Assembly (NCBI GenBank): GCA_949357655.1
Contig: CASHTG010000018.1
Span: 186,001 to 250,000, forward strand
DNA: 64,000 nucleotides
Direction of reading: 5' to 3'
Origin: Parascedosporium putredinis
Lineage: Eukaryota > Ascomycota > Sordariomycetes > Microascales > Microascaceae
The position numbers and the translations under genes are program-made. Below the pieces are notes generated by a model, which was not told the origin of the DNA, did no database searches, and saw only the letters and a program-made list of their open reading frames with translations. Below are positions 1-12,000 of this stretch, one piece after another (position 1 is the stretch's first letter; every line of letters starts with the position of its first letter).

Positions 1-1646
1 CAAGTCGATTTAGACGAGCGCCGCGACCAGGTCAACATGATGCGAGACATCTATTCGTCAGCGGAGCGGGTTATTATCTGGCTTGGCGAAAGCTGCGACG
101 GGAGTGACGCGGCATTCGATGCCTTACCAACCATCAATGGGGATGGCACGGGAGACGATGTCTCTGAAGGCGAGAGAGAGACCTAATGAGACGCTGCAGT
201 GGATTTTTATCGGTCTCGCTGATACTTTTCCGTGGTTCACCCGCGTCTGGATTCTCCAGGAGCTCGCCCTCGCCAAAGAGGATCCTCTGGTTCTCTGCGG
301 GTCCAAGGCCGCGTCCTGGTCCCAGCTTGTCGGAACTTGGAGAGCCATCGCAAAGAGCATTTTTACAGAGATTGGAATGGTGCGCGTAAAGCCAGCGGAT
401 GTGGAAACCCCAAGTCAAGCTATGCCCGGCGCGGACGGAGCCCAAAAGTCCGAAGGCAGCGCTCCAAAGGAAAACAAGGAAGGCGGCACGGAAAAGACTG
501 TCGAGGTTCTCGCCAAAGTCAAGATTGATGTTCTCGACGACCTCAGAGTCGCAGTCAGGAGCCAAGGCGGTGATAACTTGAAGCGTCTCCTCCTTATATC
601 CGCAACATCCAGCGCTACCGACCCCCGGGACAAGGTATATAGTCTTCTCGGGATGCTCAAGCCAGCCAGTGATGATCCCACGGCGCCACTACCCGTCCCG
701 GTGGACTACCGCAAGCCAACAGCGGAAGTCTACGCTGATGCAGTCGCACACATCTTCTCCACTGGCGAGGGCCCGTACTTTTGTCGGGAATTTTCTACCC
801 GGGAACCTCCTGTCCAGCTCCTCACATCCCGTCCTTGCCCCAGGCAAACCAGCCTTCATTGCCGTCGTGGGTTCCTGATTTCTCGCGCCACAACATACAC
901 TTAGTGAACAAAGGCCCGCCTCAACCCAGCGGTATCTCTTTTCATCCCCTGCTGGAATAGGAGCCTCCGGAGTCGGCGCCGACTGCAAAAACGGCAAGGT
1001 GCTCGACGACAAGCGCACGCTGAGGGTGGAAGGTCTCCCAGTTGACCGGATCGAGCAAGTCATAGCGCTTCATGACCTCCTGGACGAAGGATCCTCGAAG
1101 CTTCAAGAATTGGAGCAGCTCACTACCGCTGCCATGCATCGTAAATGCAGGCTGGAACCCAACGTAGCGCCGCTCGTTGAGAAATTCAAACAGAGCGAAC
1201 CTCTTTGGAAGATACTAGTCTCGAATAAAAGCTTTCTCTCCGGCTACGACGCCGCCCCTGCATCCTACCAGGACCAATACGAGGAAGTAAAGGCTCGACT
1301 TCTTCAAAGCCCCGGAATTGATGACGGTGATCAGGGCACATCTATAAATAGCTACGAGAGATGGCTAAGGCAAAGCATTACTCGCCAATCAGTTTTTATA
1401 ACTGACTCTGGCTTCGTGGGTACCTGTGTTCCCGACGCTCGAAAGGATGATGAGATTGTGATTCTATTCGGGTCGCCTGTGCCGTTTGTTCTCCGCCCGC
1501 TAGGAGTTCGGCAATATGAGGGTGCCGATCGCGCGTTCCACGCGCTTGTGGGAGCCTCATATACTGGCGGGATTATGAATGGCGAGATGGTAGACTATCT
1601 TTACTGTGACGATCTGGCGGACTCGGTTACATATCTTATCGAGTAA
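1..1646 (+). CDS. HET-domain (heterokaryon incompatibility) protein, 5' end missing, three frame breaks
   Basis: HET domains act in non-self recognition and programmed cell death after hyphal fusion. The reading enters from outside the window in frame 1 with the conserved block MMRDIYSSAERVIIWLGE. It continues in frame 2 with RVWILQELALAK, an LCGS motif and DPRDKVYSLLGML, then frame 1 again with LPSWVPDFS near 853-879, then frame 3 with LRVEGLPVDRIEQV and a typical C-terminal FGSPVPFVLRP and GGIMNGEMVDYLY, ending at a TAA at 1644-1646. Every block is in the expected HET order, so one gene is involved. Breaks lie near 90-190, 785-835 and 905-945. HET genes do decay often, but other genes here carry the same kind of single-base breaks, so an assembly error is equally possible. 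The start lies upstream of position 1. Confidence 0.85.
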
Positions 1647-1854
1647 GGTACTCACGACTCTTCCAGATTCCGTAGGGTACTTTTGGATCGTAAAGTCTTG
1701 CTTATTTGGCATTTACTGAACTGTCACTCTTATTCCCCATTCGTTTTTGAACTCGGGAAGGAAGTCTATAGCACATCGCTCAACGTGTTCAGCGAGACGC
1801 CTCGCCAGCTAGATCTCTCTCCAGTTCCTCCCATCATCCCTTCGGAACCACTGC

Positions 1855-4032
1855 TCATGCCGTAATGGATACCTTTTGGGGACCCGCAGTCTGCCACGTC
1901 AAACCAGTGCCCCAGCTGCTGATTTCGATTACATTGGGCCCGTCATCCGTCGTGTCCCGAGCTAGGAATGTGAATGTTGCCGAGCTTCCGCTAATCGATG
2001 ATGACAGGTAGAGCACATCCTAGGTACGATCGTGAGCTGTCTGCAAAACGTATAGAGATAAATTCGGGGTACTTACCGTTCCTGTGATGTCAAGATCGAG
2101 CGGCACGATATCATCGGGCTAATGAAAACAGCGTTAGTTTGATCCGATGGCTTGTTTCCTTTCTACCAGACAAAGTGGAAGAAACCTACCAGTCCGCTCA
2201 CTGTAGCAGTAAATGTCTCGCCGACGCTATAGCTACCCGACCCGGACATGGCGACGGAAATGTTCAGGGGAGTGGGCGCCGGCAAGCCCGCAATCATGTC
2301 CGACAATTTCTGAACGTAGGAAGCCAGCTCGGCTCGGGAATCCATGGAAAATTGGATAAAGTAATTGTCCTGCTGCCACAGAGCAATCCCCGAATCCGCA
2401 TCGGCGGGCGAGACGGCACGATAATCCCCGTTGATCCTGCTCGCAGGCAAGGCCGTGTCGAGGTCCGGGGGAAATTTGTCGAACCCGTCACCAGCGCGAC
2501 GTTCCCCAGCTGCTCGTACTCCTTCATGGCCTGGGCGAAGAGCTCTTTCGGGTCGTAGCGCGTGACGGCGCTCGCAATCGTCAAGCTGGCGGGCTGGCCG
2601 CCCAGATCCAGGCACCACTCGGCCGTGACGGCGTTCGCGTCCACGCCGACCCTGGGATCGCAGCCGGGGCAGCTGCCAAAGATTTGCTTGACGCTGGCGA
2701 GCACGCCGCCGGCACGGTTCTGGGGATCGAGCAGCGTGGGGTGGAAGATTTCGGGGCGCGTGTATAGCTTGTTGACGCCATCCCAGTTGACGGGGTGTTT
2801 GGGGTCTGTGTCGCTGAATTTCCCCAGCTGGTAGCGGAGGTCATCTTCACCGGTCAGCTTCGCGTGGTCAGCCCGCCCGCCTTTGCTCAGGAACTCGGCT
2901 TCTGGCATTTGATAAAGGGCAGTCGTGTCGTCGATTGACGCCTTGAGGTAATCGGGCACCGCTTCCCTACCGTCATGTGGCCCGACGTCCAGTGGTCGAC
3001 AGGTTGCGTCGAGGACACGCTCGGTCTGGTTCTTGGCATCCGCTATGGTCATGAAGACATGGGTACCGAATGCGGATCGCTTGGGGTCGTTGACATCCGT
3101 GACCAAGTCGGGTCCAAACGGGCTGTTGCAATCCCCCAGCCGATGAGGCGCGCCTTGTTGATGTAGCCAAAGGGTTTCATGAACTTCATCTGCAAGACAT
3201 TGGCGGAGTCGTTAAGACCTAGTGGAAGGATCACATCCATGAGGCCCGCAAGGTCATAGCAGTTGAGAACATGCATGTCCGTTGTCGCAGTGTCGTGTAC
3301 CCAAAAGTCTAGCCTGATGGGCGCGGATCCACCGTTGAAGTAGTGGGAGGAACCGCCCCCATTGACGTCATACCGGGTGCTCTTTTGATAATGCAATTTA
3401 TCAGTAACGTAGGTAAGCCATCCGTCGCGGGTATCTTGGATATCTCGATGAAGTGTAGGGGAATTGAAGGCTCCAATGTCCGGGTCGTTCTGCATGAGAC
3501 GAAGCGGGAGTAGGAACTTGCGGAAAAGCTCAACGGGCACGCCGCGGAACAGGAAGTCGGGCATGTCTGCTTTGCCAATGAAGTAGAGTTCGATAGGGGT
3601 TTGGCCGAGCTCCAGCCGGGTGCCCCCGTTGTCCAGAGACCAGTGAATCGTACCATGAAGGCCCCACGGAAGTTCCTGTCTGGCAGGCGCGAGCGTGGCC
3701 GAGAGGCTGATGCTATCTTTGTTGAGCAAATTGACAGTTCCTTGTGCTGTGCAGGGCTCCGTCTCGATTGTGTCGCTGCCATCAGGTTGGAGGTAGCCTT
3801 GAACGACGGCGCTGGTGGTCCCTGCGGGGATCTGTTCATACCAGCTCACGGCTCCGAAAGTGAGAGAAATATCGTATTGGCCGCGTTGTAGTACCCTGAT
3901 CACCGGGAGGCTTCCGTTTGGGTCGATATCCTCGTCCGCGCCGCCCCAGAACATCCGAGAGTGGCCGTCGGACGTGTCGTAGGTAGGCAGGGCAGGTGCG
4001 CCGAGCCGTATGGTCTTGATGGAGCCCGACAT
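1855..4032 (-). CDS. Transglutaminase-like (Cys-His-Asp) protein with C-terminal Ig-like tail, function unknown
   Basis: About 683 residues, three exons (4032-2190, 2077-2118, 1855-2019). The introns 2119-2189 and 2020-2076 have GTAGGT/TTAG and GTAAGT/CTAG ends. The first ATG in frame is at 4032. Residues 1-170 look beta-rich. Then come NCYDLAGLMDVILPLGL (Cys258), FGTHVFM (His325) and VLDATC (Asp342), the order and spacing of a transglutaminase-like papain fold. The last about 90 residues (GETFTATVSGL onward, strand-rich, GTGLTW) look like an Ig-type repeat. I see no signal peptide. Frame breaks at two G/C runs (G5 near 3131-3135 in + coordinates reading ccccc, and 2469-2473) are each restored by one added base, after which both sides read through cleanly. 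The family is not recognised. The triad is an inference from spacing and context, so it could be a peptidase, a deamidase or a non-enzymatic relative. Confidence 0.6.
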
Positions 4033-4640
4033 TTTGATTATCTTGGGAAGCACGGATGGGGATGAAAGGGGTTAGAGCTGGAAGTCTTGCCAAGTATGCT
4101 GTGTTCTTGTCTTTGGTCTAGTGTAAGACCTTGCACTCTAGCCTCTTTTTCTTTCAAAAGGGTGGTTCTCGTCGACCATATATATGCGTGCTCGACGACA
4201 TAGCTTCATCTACCCCAACTATTCAACTCATGGCTGGCTAAGACGGCTCTTTGCGAGAGTTGACAAAAAAGATCACCTGCCTCCTCCACGCTCCAATATT
4301 CAGTAATAGAATTCGTAAAAAGAACATGGCGCATCCATACAGACAGATATTATCATGGCTCAGCCAGCCGCATACCTTCAGGACTCGCAGAACTGGGTGT
4401 CAGTTGCATCAATCCTGTGAGGCGACTATCCGCTCTCAGCGAGCCTCAGCTGGAGGGGCCATAGCCCTCTGCACGCCAAGCCAGGGTTCGAGGTCCCAAT
4501 TCGAGCTGGCGGCAACCTAATGTGGTTAGGGCGCTGGATGCAACCGGAGCTAGTTCTTACGCGCCGACCCGAGCCCCCGCAAACTTGCAGAGTGATATTG
4601 GTTGATATATTCTCTCCGCGCAGCTATAGTTTCACTGGTC
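4033..4640. other. Intergenic, no supported gene
   Basis: The bases upstream of the transglutaminase-like gene include a TATATATG stretch near 4180-4187 that could be its promoter in either direction. A B-box-like GGTTCGAGGTCC near 4491 is not accompanied by a foldable tRNA. Nothing else could be supported. Confidence 0.5.
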
Positions 4641-6003
4641 GGGCGATGGTGAACGCTGCGCGCTATCTCTGTATTCTTTTGGAAGGATATCGATTCGCAA
4701 AAAGACGCTATAGACAGCAACGCGTCTTTTGAGGGGGATATACGCCCCGTGCAATTATTTCACCGATTTGAGATTCTCGCGGAGCATTCCGCGTTCGTCA
4801 AGACTGACCAAACCGGTCTTGAGCTCGAGCTCAAATGCACTTTTGTAGAATCTGCTATATTCGGGCAAATTTACCGATAGACCACCAGAGAAATTACCGC
4901 AAGGGTGCTGCTCGTCAGATGTGTCTAAAAACACAAGCTTTCGTCGGGGCGGGGGAAAAGACGCTAGCGGCACCTGTACAAGGAAAGCGCATGAAGAATT
5001 AGTGGCGAATGAAGATATTGCAAGGGTACCCTTCACCACTTGCGAAGCTTGGTTCGCTTTCACCGAGCGAATTAAACCCCAAGGGTCTCCCCAATGCTGA
5101 AGGTGAGCTGCCAGGGGCTGAGAGTGTGAGCATCACGGATACTTACGGGCTTCCACTTAACTCGCACGACTGGCTCAGTCGGGAGGACTCCAACTTGAAT
5201 CAGACGTTTCGGTATAGGGGCGTGACGAGATTCGCTTTCCCCGACATGACGAATATCTCCTCTGTTGATCAGAAGTCGAACATGGTTGCCGTAGACGGCA
5301 TACTGTCAATCGGGTTGGACGGAATCGCCCGACCCTACCTCGATCCAGTCCCAAGAATAGGAGCTTCGCGTCTCCCGGGGGTAAGGAAATGCGTGGTATA
5401 GCTTTCAGTGTTAAATAGAGTGCTGGTCAGAACGGACAATGCGTATTTCGGGACCGGGGATACGGTACTCCGAGCTGGTGATGCCGTTTTTGATATTTCT
5501 AAGGCGAAGGGTGCAGCTACCAATGCTATTGAGGCCGACAGGGGAGACATGATATAGAATCATGGTTTGCTGCTGGCCATATGGGATGGCGGGATAATAT
5601 CCGTATATAGAATCCGATGCGAGGCAGGCAGAATCCCTTGTATGTCAATGAAGACGATGTCCTTGAGGCATAACACGCAAACGGAGTCCACCACATGGGG
5701 TGAGTGTTTAGAGTCAGAGAACAGAATCATTGACGGCCGTGTGGAGAATACTAGATCAACATGACGAGCTTTTATAGAAATCGGGGATACGTTGTCACAG
5801 TCGAAATGGGCGTTGATTGTCCCGTCATGCCTCGAGTCGCCGCTATAGTCTGTGGCAAACGAATCGTGGACGCCGGTCGGCAGCCTGCGCGGGCCTATCA
5901 TCGCACCAACGACGGCGATACCATATTGAGCTCGCCATCATATATGCCCTGTAGACGTTCGAGCCTTGATCCCTTTTCTTTGCTATATACACCGTTCAGA
6001 TAC
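4641..6003 (+). pseudogene. Coding-like blocks that do not join into one gene
   Basis: Several stretches on the + strand have protein-like composition but lie in different frames and are interrupted by stops: 4679-4880 (contains HRFEILAEHSAFVKTDQTG), about 4970-5098, 5009-5401 (contains FRYRGVTRFAFPDM and VAVDGILSIGLDG), 5401-5557 (contains YFGTGDTVLRAGDAVFDISK), about 5625-5685 (NPLYVNEDDVLEA) and 5761-6003 (VAAIVCGKRIVDAG). The VDGILSIGLDG phrase recalls an aspartic-protease 'DGILGLG' block, but no catalytic DTG is visible. It may be a decayed gene, or a multi-exon gene whose introns and frame errors I cannot resolve. A 113-codon frame on the - strand at 5560-5901 covers part of the same DNA. 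Confidence 0.3.
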
Positions 6004-9000
6004 TGAAGAACTACTATTCTGGCCTAGAGGAGAGTAGAGAATGGGCTGTTCTAAGCAGATAGAAATAGACTTACTCTTGAATCAAATTCAGAGAGACCAA
6101 GCCAACTGAATGTATCTCTCGCTGACATTAGACGCACATCAACAGATACATAGTACCAGCCGCCAACCGTGATAAACCGCATTGAAAAGTTCAACCAGCT
6201 GATTGACAAACATGGCCGAGCCAAGAACAGGCTGGAGCCAACAAGAGGGCAAATATATCAAAGGGCGGGCAATCCCCGAGTTTGTGAAGTCTTGAAGTGA
6301 AGCAGTCTGATTATCTCTGGAGATCTCAGGAGATACTGATATCTCGACGATTATGCCGGGTTTGAACAGCAGCAATACTTTACGGCTCGATCTTGATTCA
6401 CTAAAGACGGATGGTAGTCTTGCATGCATCGTAGATGGGTTAATATCTGCAACCGCACCCTATGGACTAATACGCATGGCCATATAGAGCGTAATGAATG
6501 TTGCACGAGCCCTTGCTAAATCTACTGCTAGATGAACGAGGCCATCGGGCGGGAATATGCAAGATGCCTTTAGGCAATGTCCTTTATATGAAGCTATCTC
6601 CATGAATCGCTAGGGGACAGCGAGTGAGAGAAAAGCGCTGAGCACGCTTTCGCTTCGCGAACCTAAACGTTGCGTCAGTACTCTGTCATAAGCGGACGAC
6701 TTCCGCAGCAGGCTCACGGAATCTCCAAGGTGGAATTGTTGGCTGCAAGAAAGGGGCCCCAACATCTTTTTCCTTTCGCTGGAGGGCTGCATACTTAATG
6801 TGCTTCCATCTTTGAAGAAGAACTACATGATATAGTCTCAATACCCCCTGGTGTCTCCAGAGAAGAGCGATTCGCACCGCATAAATGGCTTGCGTTGAAA
6901 GTCGTCACCAAACAAATATCAAAAAGAAGCCTTTATCAGTGAATTCCAGACATCAAACAATCACATACGACCATAGCTCGTAGAATACTGAGGGTCCCGT
7001 CCGCTCCCCTGTACATAAGCTGCGAAGCGCCGGACTAGTAGTTGGGTCGGTGACGACCAGCGAATCCCCGGTGTTGTATGTTTTTTTCTTTATTTTTTCC
7101 CTCCTTCCCCCTGACGGCGTATTCTTTAATTCGTGCCGCAACTTTTTGCTGCTGTCCTGGCCATTCGGGGTAGGACTTTGGCCAAACCAAGGCGTGTTGA
7201 AGTTGGCGAGCTCAAAGGACGTGCCGATATTGCACACCAGACCCATCAATCCACTCTCTCCGGGTTAGGATCTATCAAGCAACATAACTGTTTTCCTAAT
7301 TATAGAAATTCGAAACCAAACCTACTAGATATTAAACAAAAGGTCCTTCAACACTTTATGGCGATGATCGAAAGAAACGACCCCTGAAAAACTCGCAATA
7401 TCAGGTCGAGATAGACACACGCGCAGCAAGAGCGCACTCTACACAAAACTTGTGAATGCGCAGGTCAACAAGTCATCGATTTTCCCCCTTCCGAGCCGCA
7501 TCCCAGCACGTCGGATTGAAGAGCTCCCCCTCCTCTCTCGTAGTTTCCATCGTCCATATTTTCTATTCCGCGGCCACGTTGCGAACCTCGAATTTGGGAG
7601 GGAGGGGGGAATCCGAGTCTTGGCTGCTCCGGAACCATATAAACTCCACGAGTAAAACTACCGTTTCCCAGGCGATCTTTCTCGGTTGCGCATGTATAGC
7701 CCCTCTTCTCTGCGTGAAGTGTAGAAAATTGCTGCTCTGAATCCTGGGTTGCACTCGCAGTCTCCCAGGTGGACATCAGCCAATATCAATATCAATTTTC
7801 GGTCACAGAATCGTCTGGAAGGGCAGTGTACTAGAGGGTGGAGATGGGCGACGATCTCGAATTTCCGTCCGGTCTTGGTACCCAAAGCAAGGCGACCGTT
7901 GCAATGTGGAGTCCTTATTCCATGGGTGCGCCCGTTCTGAGAAAGAGTAATAACAAGACGTAGAAAAAAAAAAAGAAACCAAATGACATCTTGGAGTGGC
8001 AATCTATAAATAGAACATGTCTTTAAACTTGTGGGGAGGATCGGGAATGGTGGGCAGGGGTGGAGCCGTGATCGTCAAGCTCAACATCGTATTCGCGCGC
8101 GCCCAGAGACTTGAGGTCATACTAGACAGCGTGCGCATCCTAAAAGCAGCCACCCATTCCAACAACACAAACAAACACAAGTGAAGCCCAACTTACAGTG
8201 ATAGCCAGGCAAGCCAGGCAAGGGATGATCTGAGCTGGGAGCTCGGGCTTTTCGGCCCAACGTGCACTGCACAGTATGGGCCACCAGCGTAGACTCGACG
8301 GCCTTGGCTTGCTTGGGTAGCATGAAGAAAAAGAGGAGATGGATTTCCCGGGGACCGTGACCATATTCCCTCGCCACGGATCGGCGTAAGCATTCTCAAT
8401 ACCGAGCCGGGGTGGATACCTTCCTGGACACTGTTTTCAACGTCCAACTCGGCCGAAGGCGGGTCGGATAGGAGAGCGTGGGAGCTTTGTCGACGGGGAG
8501 GAAGGATTCGAGTTCGGGAGAATTGGACTTTAGCATATCCTATTCCCAGCCATCGCTCCATTGATTCTGTTAAACACACAATGTAGAGTTAATAAGTTGA
8601 GTTTATAGGTATCCAAAAATAAGATGTAGATTGCCAGCAACACCATCTAAAGGGGAGTATCGGTGAAAAGTAGGGACGAGGGTAGAAACGAGACTCCGCA
8701 GACCGTCCCCCAGCCATTGAGAAAAGAAGCCTTCGGCAACACAATGACGGCTCGCCTCCAGGTTTCGGTACGTTCTGGGTCTTGGAACGGAGTAAGCCCA
8801 CCTCGCGCATCTCAGGTTCCTAGACTGGGCACGAAAAAGAAAGAAGAAAACAGGTCGCCGAGATGAACGCACCGCCAAGTCTCAATGATGCTCTACCACA
8901 TCTTGGCGCCGGTGAAGAATGCTCACCTTGAGTTACCACGGGCCATTGCCACTGCTTTTTTGTGAGTGAAATACGACTGCGTGATGCAGTTGAGCGGAGT

Positions 9001-12000
9001 CAAGTAGCTCAGCAAGCTGCCGAGAGCAAACCGCATCCGAATAGAAAAGTGAATTCTAGCATCAGATGCATGCCCTCTCTCCCCCTTCACGGTCTTAGAT
9101 CCTACGCTGCGCCCGGTTCAGCGCCGAGTTCCCCCTTCTTGGCTACTCGAGTTTCTAGCCTCTCGCCGCTTTACGGGGATGTATGTTGCGTAGTGGCTCC
9201 TCTCGGCGAAGGAAACATGTCGTAGAGGGGAAAGAAAAACAGAAAAGTAGCTAGAGGGCCCCCGTTGTCGGCGCTGCGGGCGCCGTCTCCAGACATGCAG
9301 TAATAGTCACCCTACCATCCGTGGAACGCGCCGAGACTCGGGCCCCCTTCTCACGGCAGCATCATACTCCTCATGTCATCAGTAACCTGCTCTTCCCCAG
9401 CTCAGTGCGACCGATGCACAAGAATGAACCCCGCTGTCAACGACTCGTCCCCCTCCCACTCCCTCGCACAAGAGCGTCGTCATCCTACTCGAGAGTTACG
9501 AGCAAGGGCCGCGGGGTTAGAAAGGTAAAGGCCCAAGGAAACACCACCAATCGGGACGGTTTGAGCATGTTTTCTTTTGGGGTGAAGCGTAACGGACTTT
9601 TGGTGATGTCTGGTTATGAAGGTGTGTGGCGGCTGACGAGACTTACATGTGTGGGAGGGGTCATGACTAAAAGTGAAATCCTCACTCTTGGGTTGACATC
9701 ATCAACAATACCGTCACTGACGCCAAGTTCGCGAGCGTACCAGCGGTGATTTTTCTGCCCTTTGATGATTTTCTTGTGAATAGGAACTCGAGTCCACGCG
9801 AGGTAGAATGTTTAATGCGATGCACGTCTTGGGGCCATGATTCATCCAAGTCATATTCCACCAAAGCTATTTTTATGCGAGCACAAAACACGAGGTGCTC
9901 AAGCACCAAACGAACATGCAGACTCGCCGTCGTCAACGGGCCCAATTCAGAGACTTGTTACTCGAATCATACTCTTGCTTCTTTCTTTTCTTTCGGTCCC
10001 CCTCCCTCTCAATGTGAGGAGGAGTGGTAAGACAGGGAGGGATTATTGTCCCGAGTGGCGCGTCACCCTTTACCGCTCCCCTCGCAAACACGCCTCCAAG
10101 TGCCACGGCTCGTAGGCGAGAATCGGTTTCTGGAGATTGGGTTCCTCCTTTTAGCTCCCGAGAAGCCTGACGTCGCTTCCGTGGTGTATTTTTCTTTTCT
10201 TTTCTTCTTTTCTCTCCCTACTCCAAACCGTTTGTTCCTTCAGGGTCCCCGCGCGCGCATCCATGCCTCCCGGCTGTTTATGGACCTCAATAGCCGTCCA
10301 ATGCATGCACGCCCCTCCTTTGTGTCCCGCACCCGATCCTGTCTGCCTTTCGTTTTTCCCTTTTTATTTCTTTTCTTTTTTAGATTGCTTTTCCGAGACT
10401 GGTGGAGCCGAGGTGGAAGAAAGAATGACTTTTGGGGGGGCATGACTTTTCAACTTCCCCGGGTTTCTACGTGGGCCAAGTACTGCATTGCAGATCATGG
10501 CCGTGGTCTGAGACCAAAAGGGAAAGAATCCACATACTTGTTCTGGATCGGACTCGGTCTCCTCACTTTCATCTTTTGGGATTCCCGTTTGGAATCTCTT
10601 TTGTAGGTTCGTTTCCGCCCATCAACGTTTGCTCTTTAAATTGGGGTTCTTCCTTCCTCTTTCTTTTTAGAAAGTGCCTTGGGGAGCGTTCATTTGAGAA
10701 GAAGAAAAAAAAAAAGAAGAGAAAAAGAGAATCAAAAAGAAAGCATGGGGTTTGCCAAGTAGGACGATGGATGGTCTTGGCAGAAACTGAAATTTAGCGA
10801 GAGAAGAAAAACATATGATGAGATGCAAAGAATTAAGATGAAAAGAGTGACAATTTGGACCCCCAGGATGCAGTCGCAAATAAGGGACTGGACTATAGGT
10901 TGGGCTCCCTCTAGTCCATGTACCTCGGCCACTAGTTGTTTAAAACGAATCGAAACGACGCCGTCGAGGGCGGGTTGGGGTCGAAATCCAGCGGGGCGAA
11001 GCCCAACTTAGACAATGGCAGAATGCAAGGCAGGAAGCAATTGATCAATATGAGAGACTATGTTTATCTCGGGGGCCAAGGGAGCAGCAAGGCAGGGCGA
11101 TTGACGCTATCAACGGAGCTTGCTTGCCACTATGCATCAATTCGGAGAGGAGTGCCAGGGCTGATTTGTGGCTCCGAAATGTTTCACCACGATAAATTCC
11201 GATCTCCAAGCCTCCCCAGTCGTCTCTCCCCTTTATTCGGCCCTCGTACGGCGGGGAGGTTGCATCAATCTCGAGGTCGGGCGAGACATGGTTGGCACGC
11301 ACACATATGCAAACACACACACACACGCACACAGAGGTTACTTGGTGCATGGCCGGTGGTTGTGCGGAGGTGGTCTGCCTCGGTAGGAGGTGGGTTTGAC
11401 CCCGGAGCGTCGTATGGACCTGGAGATCATTAATCAAGTTGAGAGGCTAATACATGTGATACTCTACTGCAGGGTGAAGAGAGTGGCGTACCACTTCCTC
11501 TCTTTTTTTTCTTTCTCTTTTCCTGGTTGGAGGGGAAAAAAAGCTGAGCGATGTCAGACTCGATGCTGGAAGTTGCGGTTCCTCTGGCGTAATCGTCTTC
11601 AAAGGGGCCTCCTCGGCAGAAAGACCCCTGTCCGGCCTAACTTGTCCTAAGCCCTGTGCTAGGAGAAAAATCGAACCAGGCTCAAATGATCCTTGGTTGG
11701 CAGGCCTCGAGCGAGATTCGCAGGTCGCTGCATATCCCCTAGAGCGCATCATCCTTCTCGTTTTGGAAGAGAAAAGCATAGTAATACTCGTGACATCTAA
11801 AAGGGAACTGGTGAGAGGTCAATGAGGAGAGTGATGTGAGGAGGCAAAGTCTCGTCAGCCCCCTGCCTCCTCTTCCCCGTTGTCGGCTTTTAGCCAGTTG
11901 GAGGCGGAATGAGATTCCCCAGGTGCGGGTGGTCCGAAAGCGTATATGGGTGCCTCTGGTGCTATTCTACGCTAACGCTGATTTCTCGTTCGGCCCGGAC

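Noticed and set aside
4485..4520. B-box-like GGTTCGAGGTCC, possible tRNA
   Set aside because: The T stem does not pair in a five-base stem and no A-box or acceptor stem is at the right distance.
5560..5901. 113-codon - strand frame
   Set aside because: It overlaps the coding-like + strand blocks and has no recognisable domain; not separable from chance.
10046..10606. 186-codon frame in the gene-free region
   Set aside because: It translates to Phe/Leu/Ser-rich low complexity from T/C tracts, with no domain, no introns and poor codon pattern.
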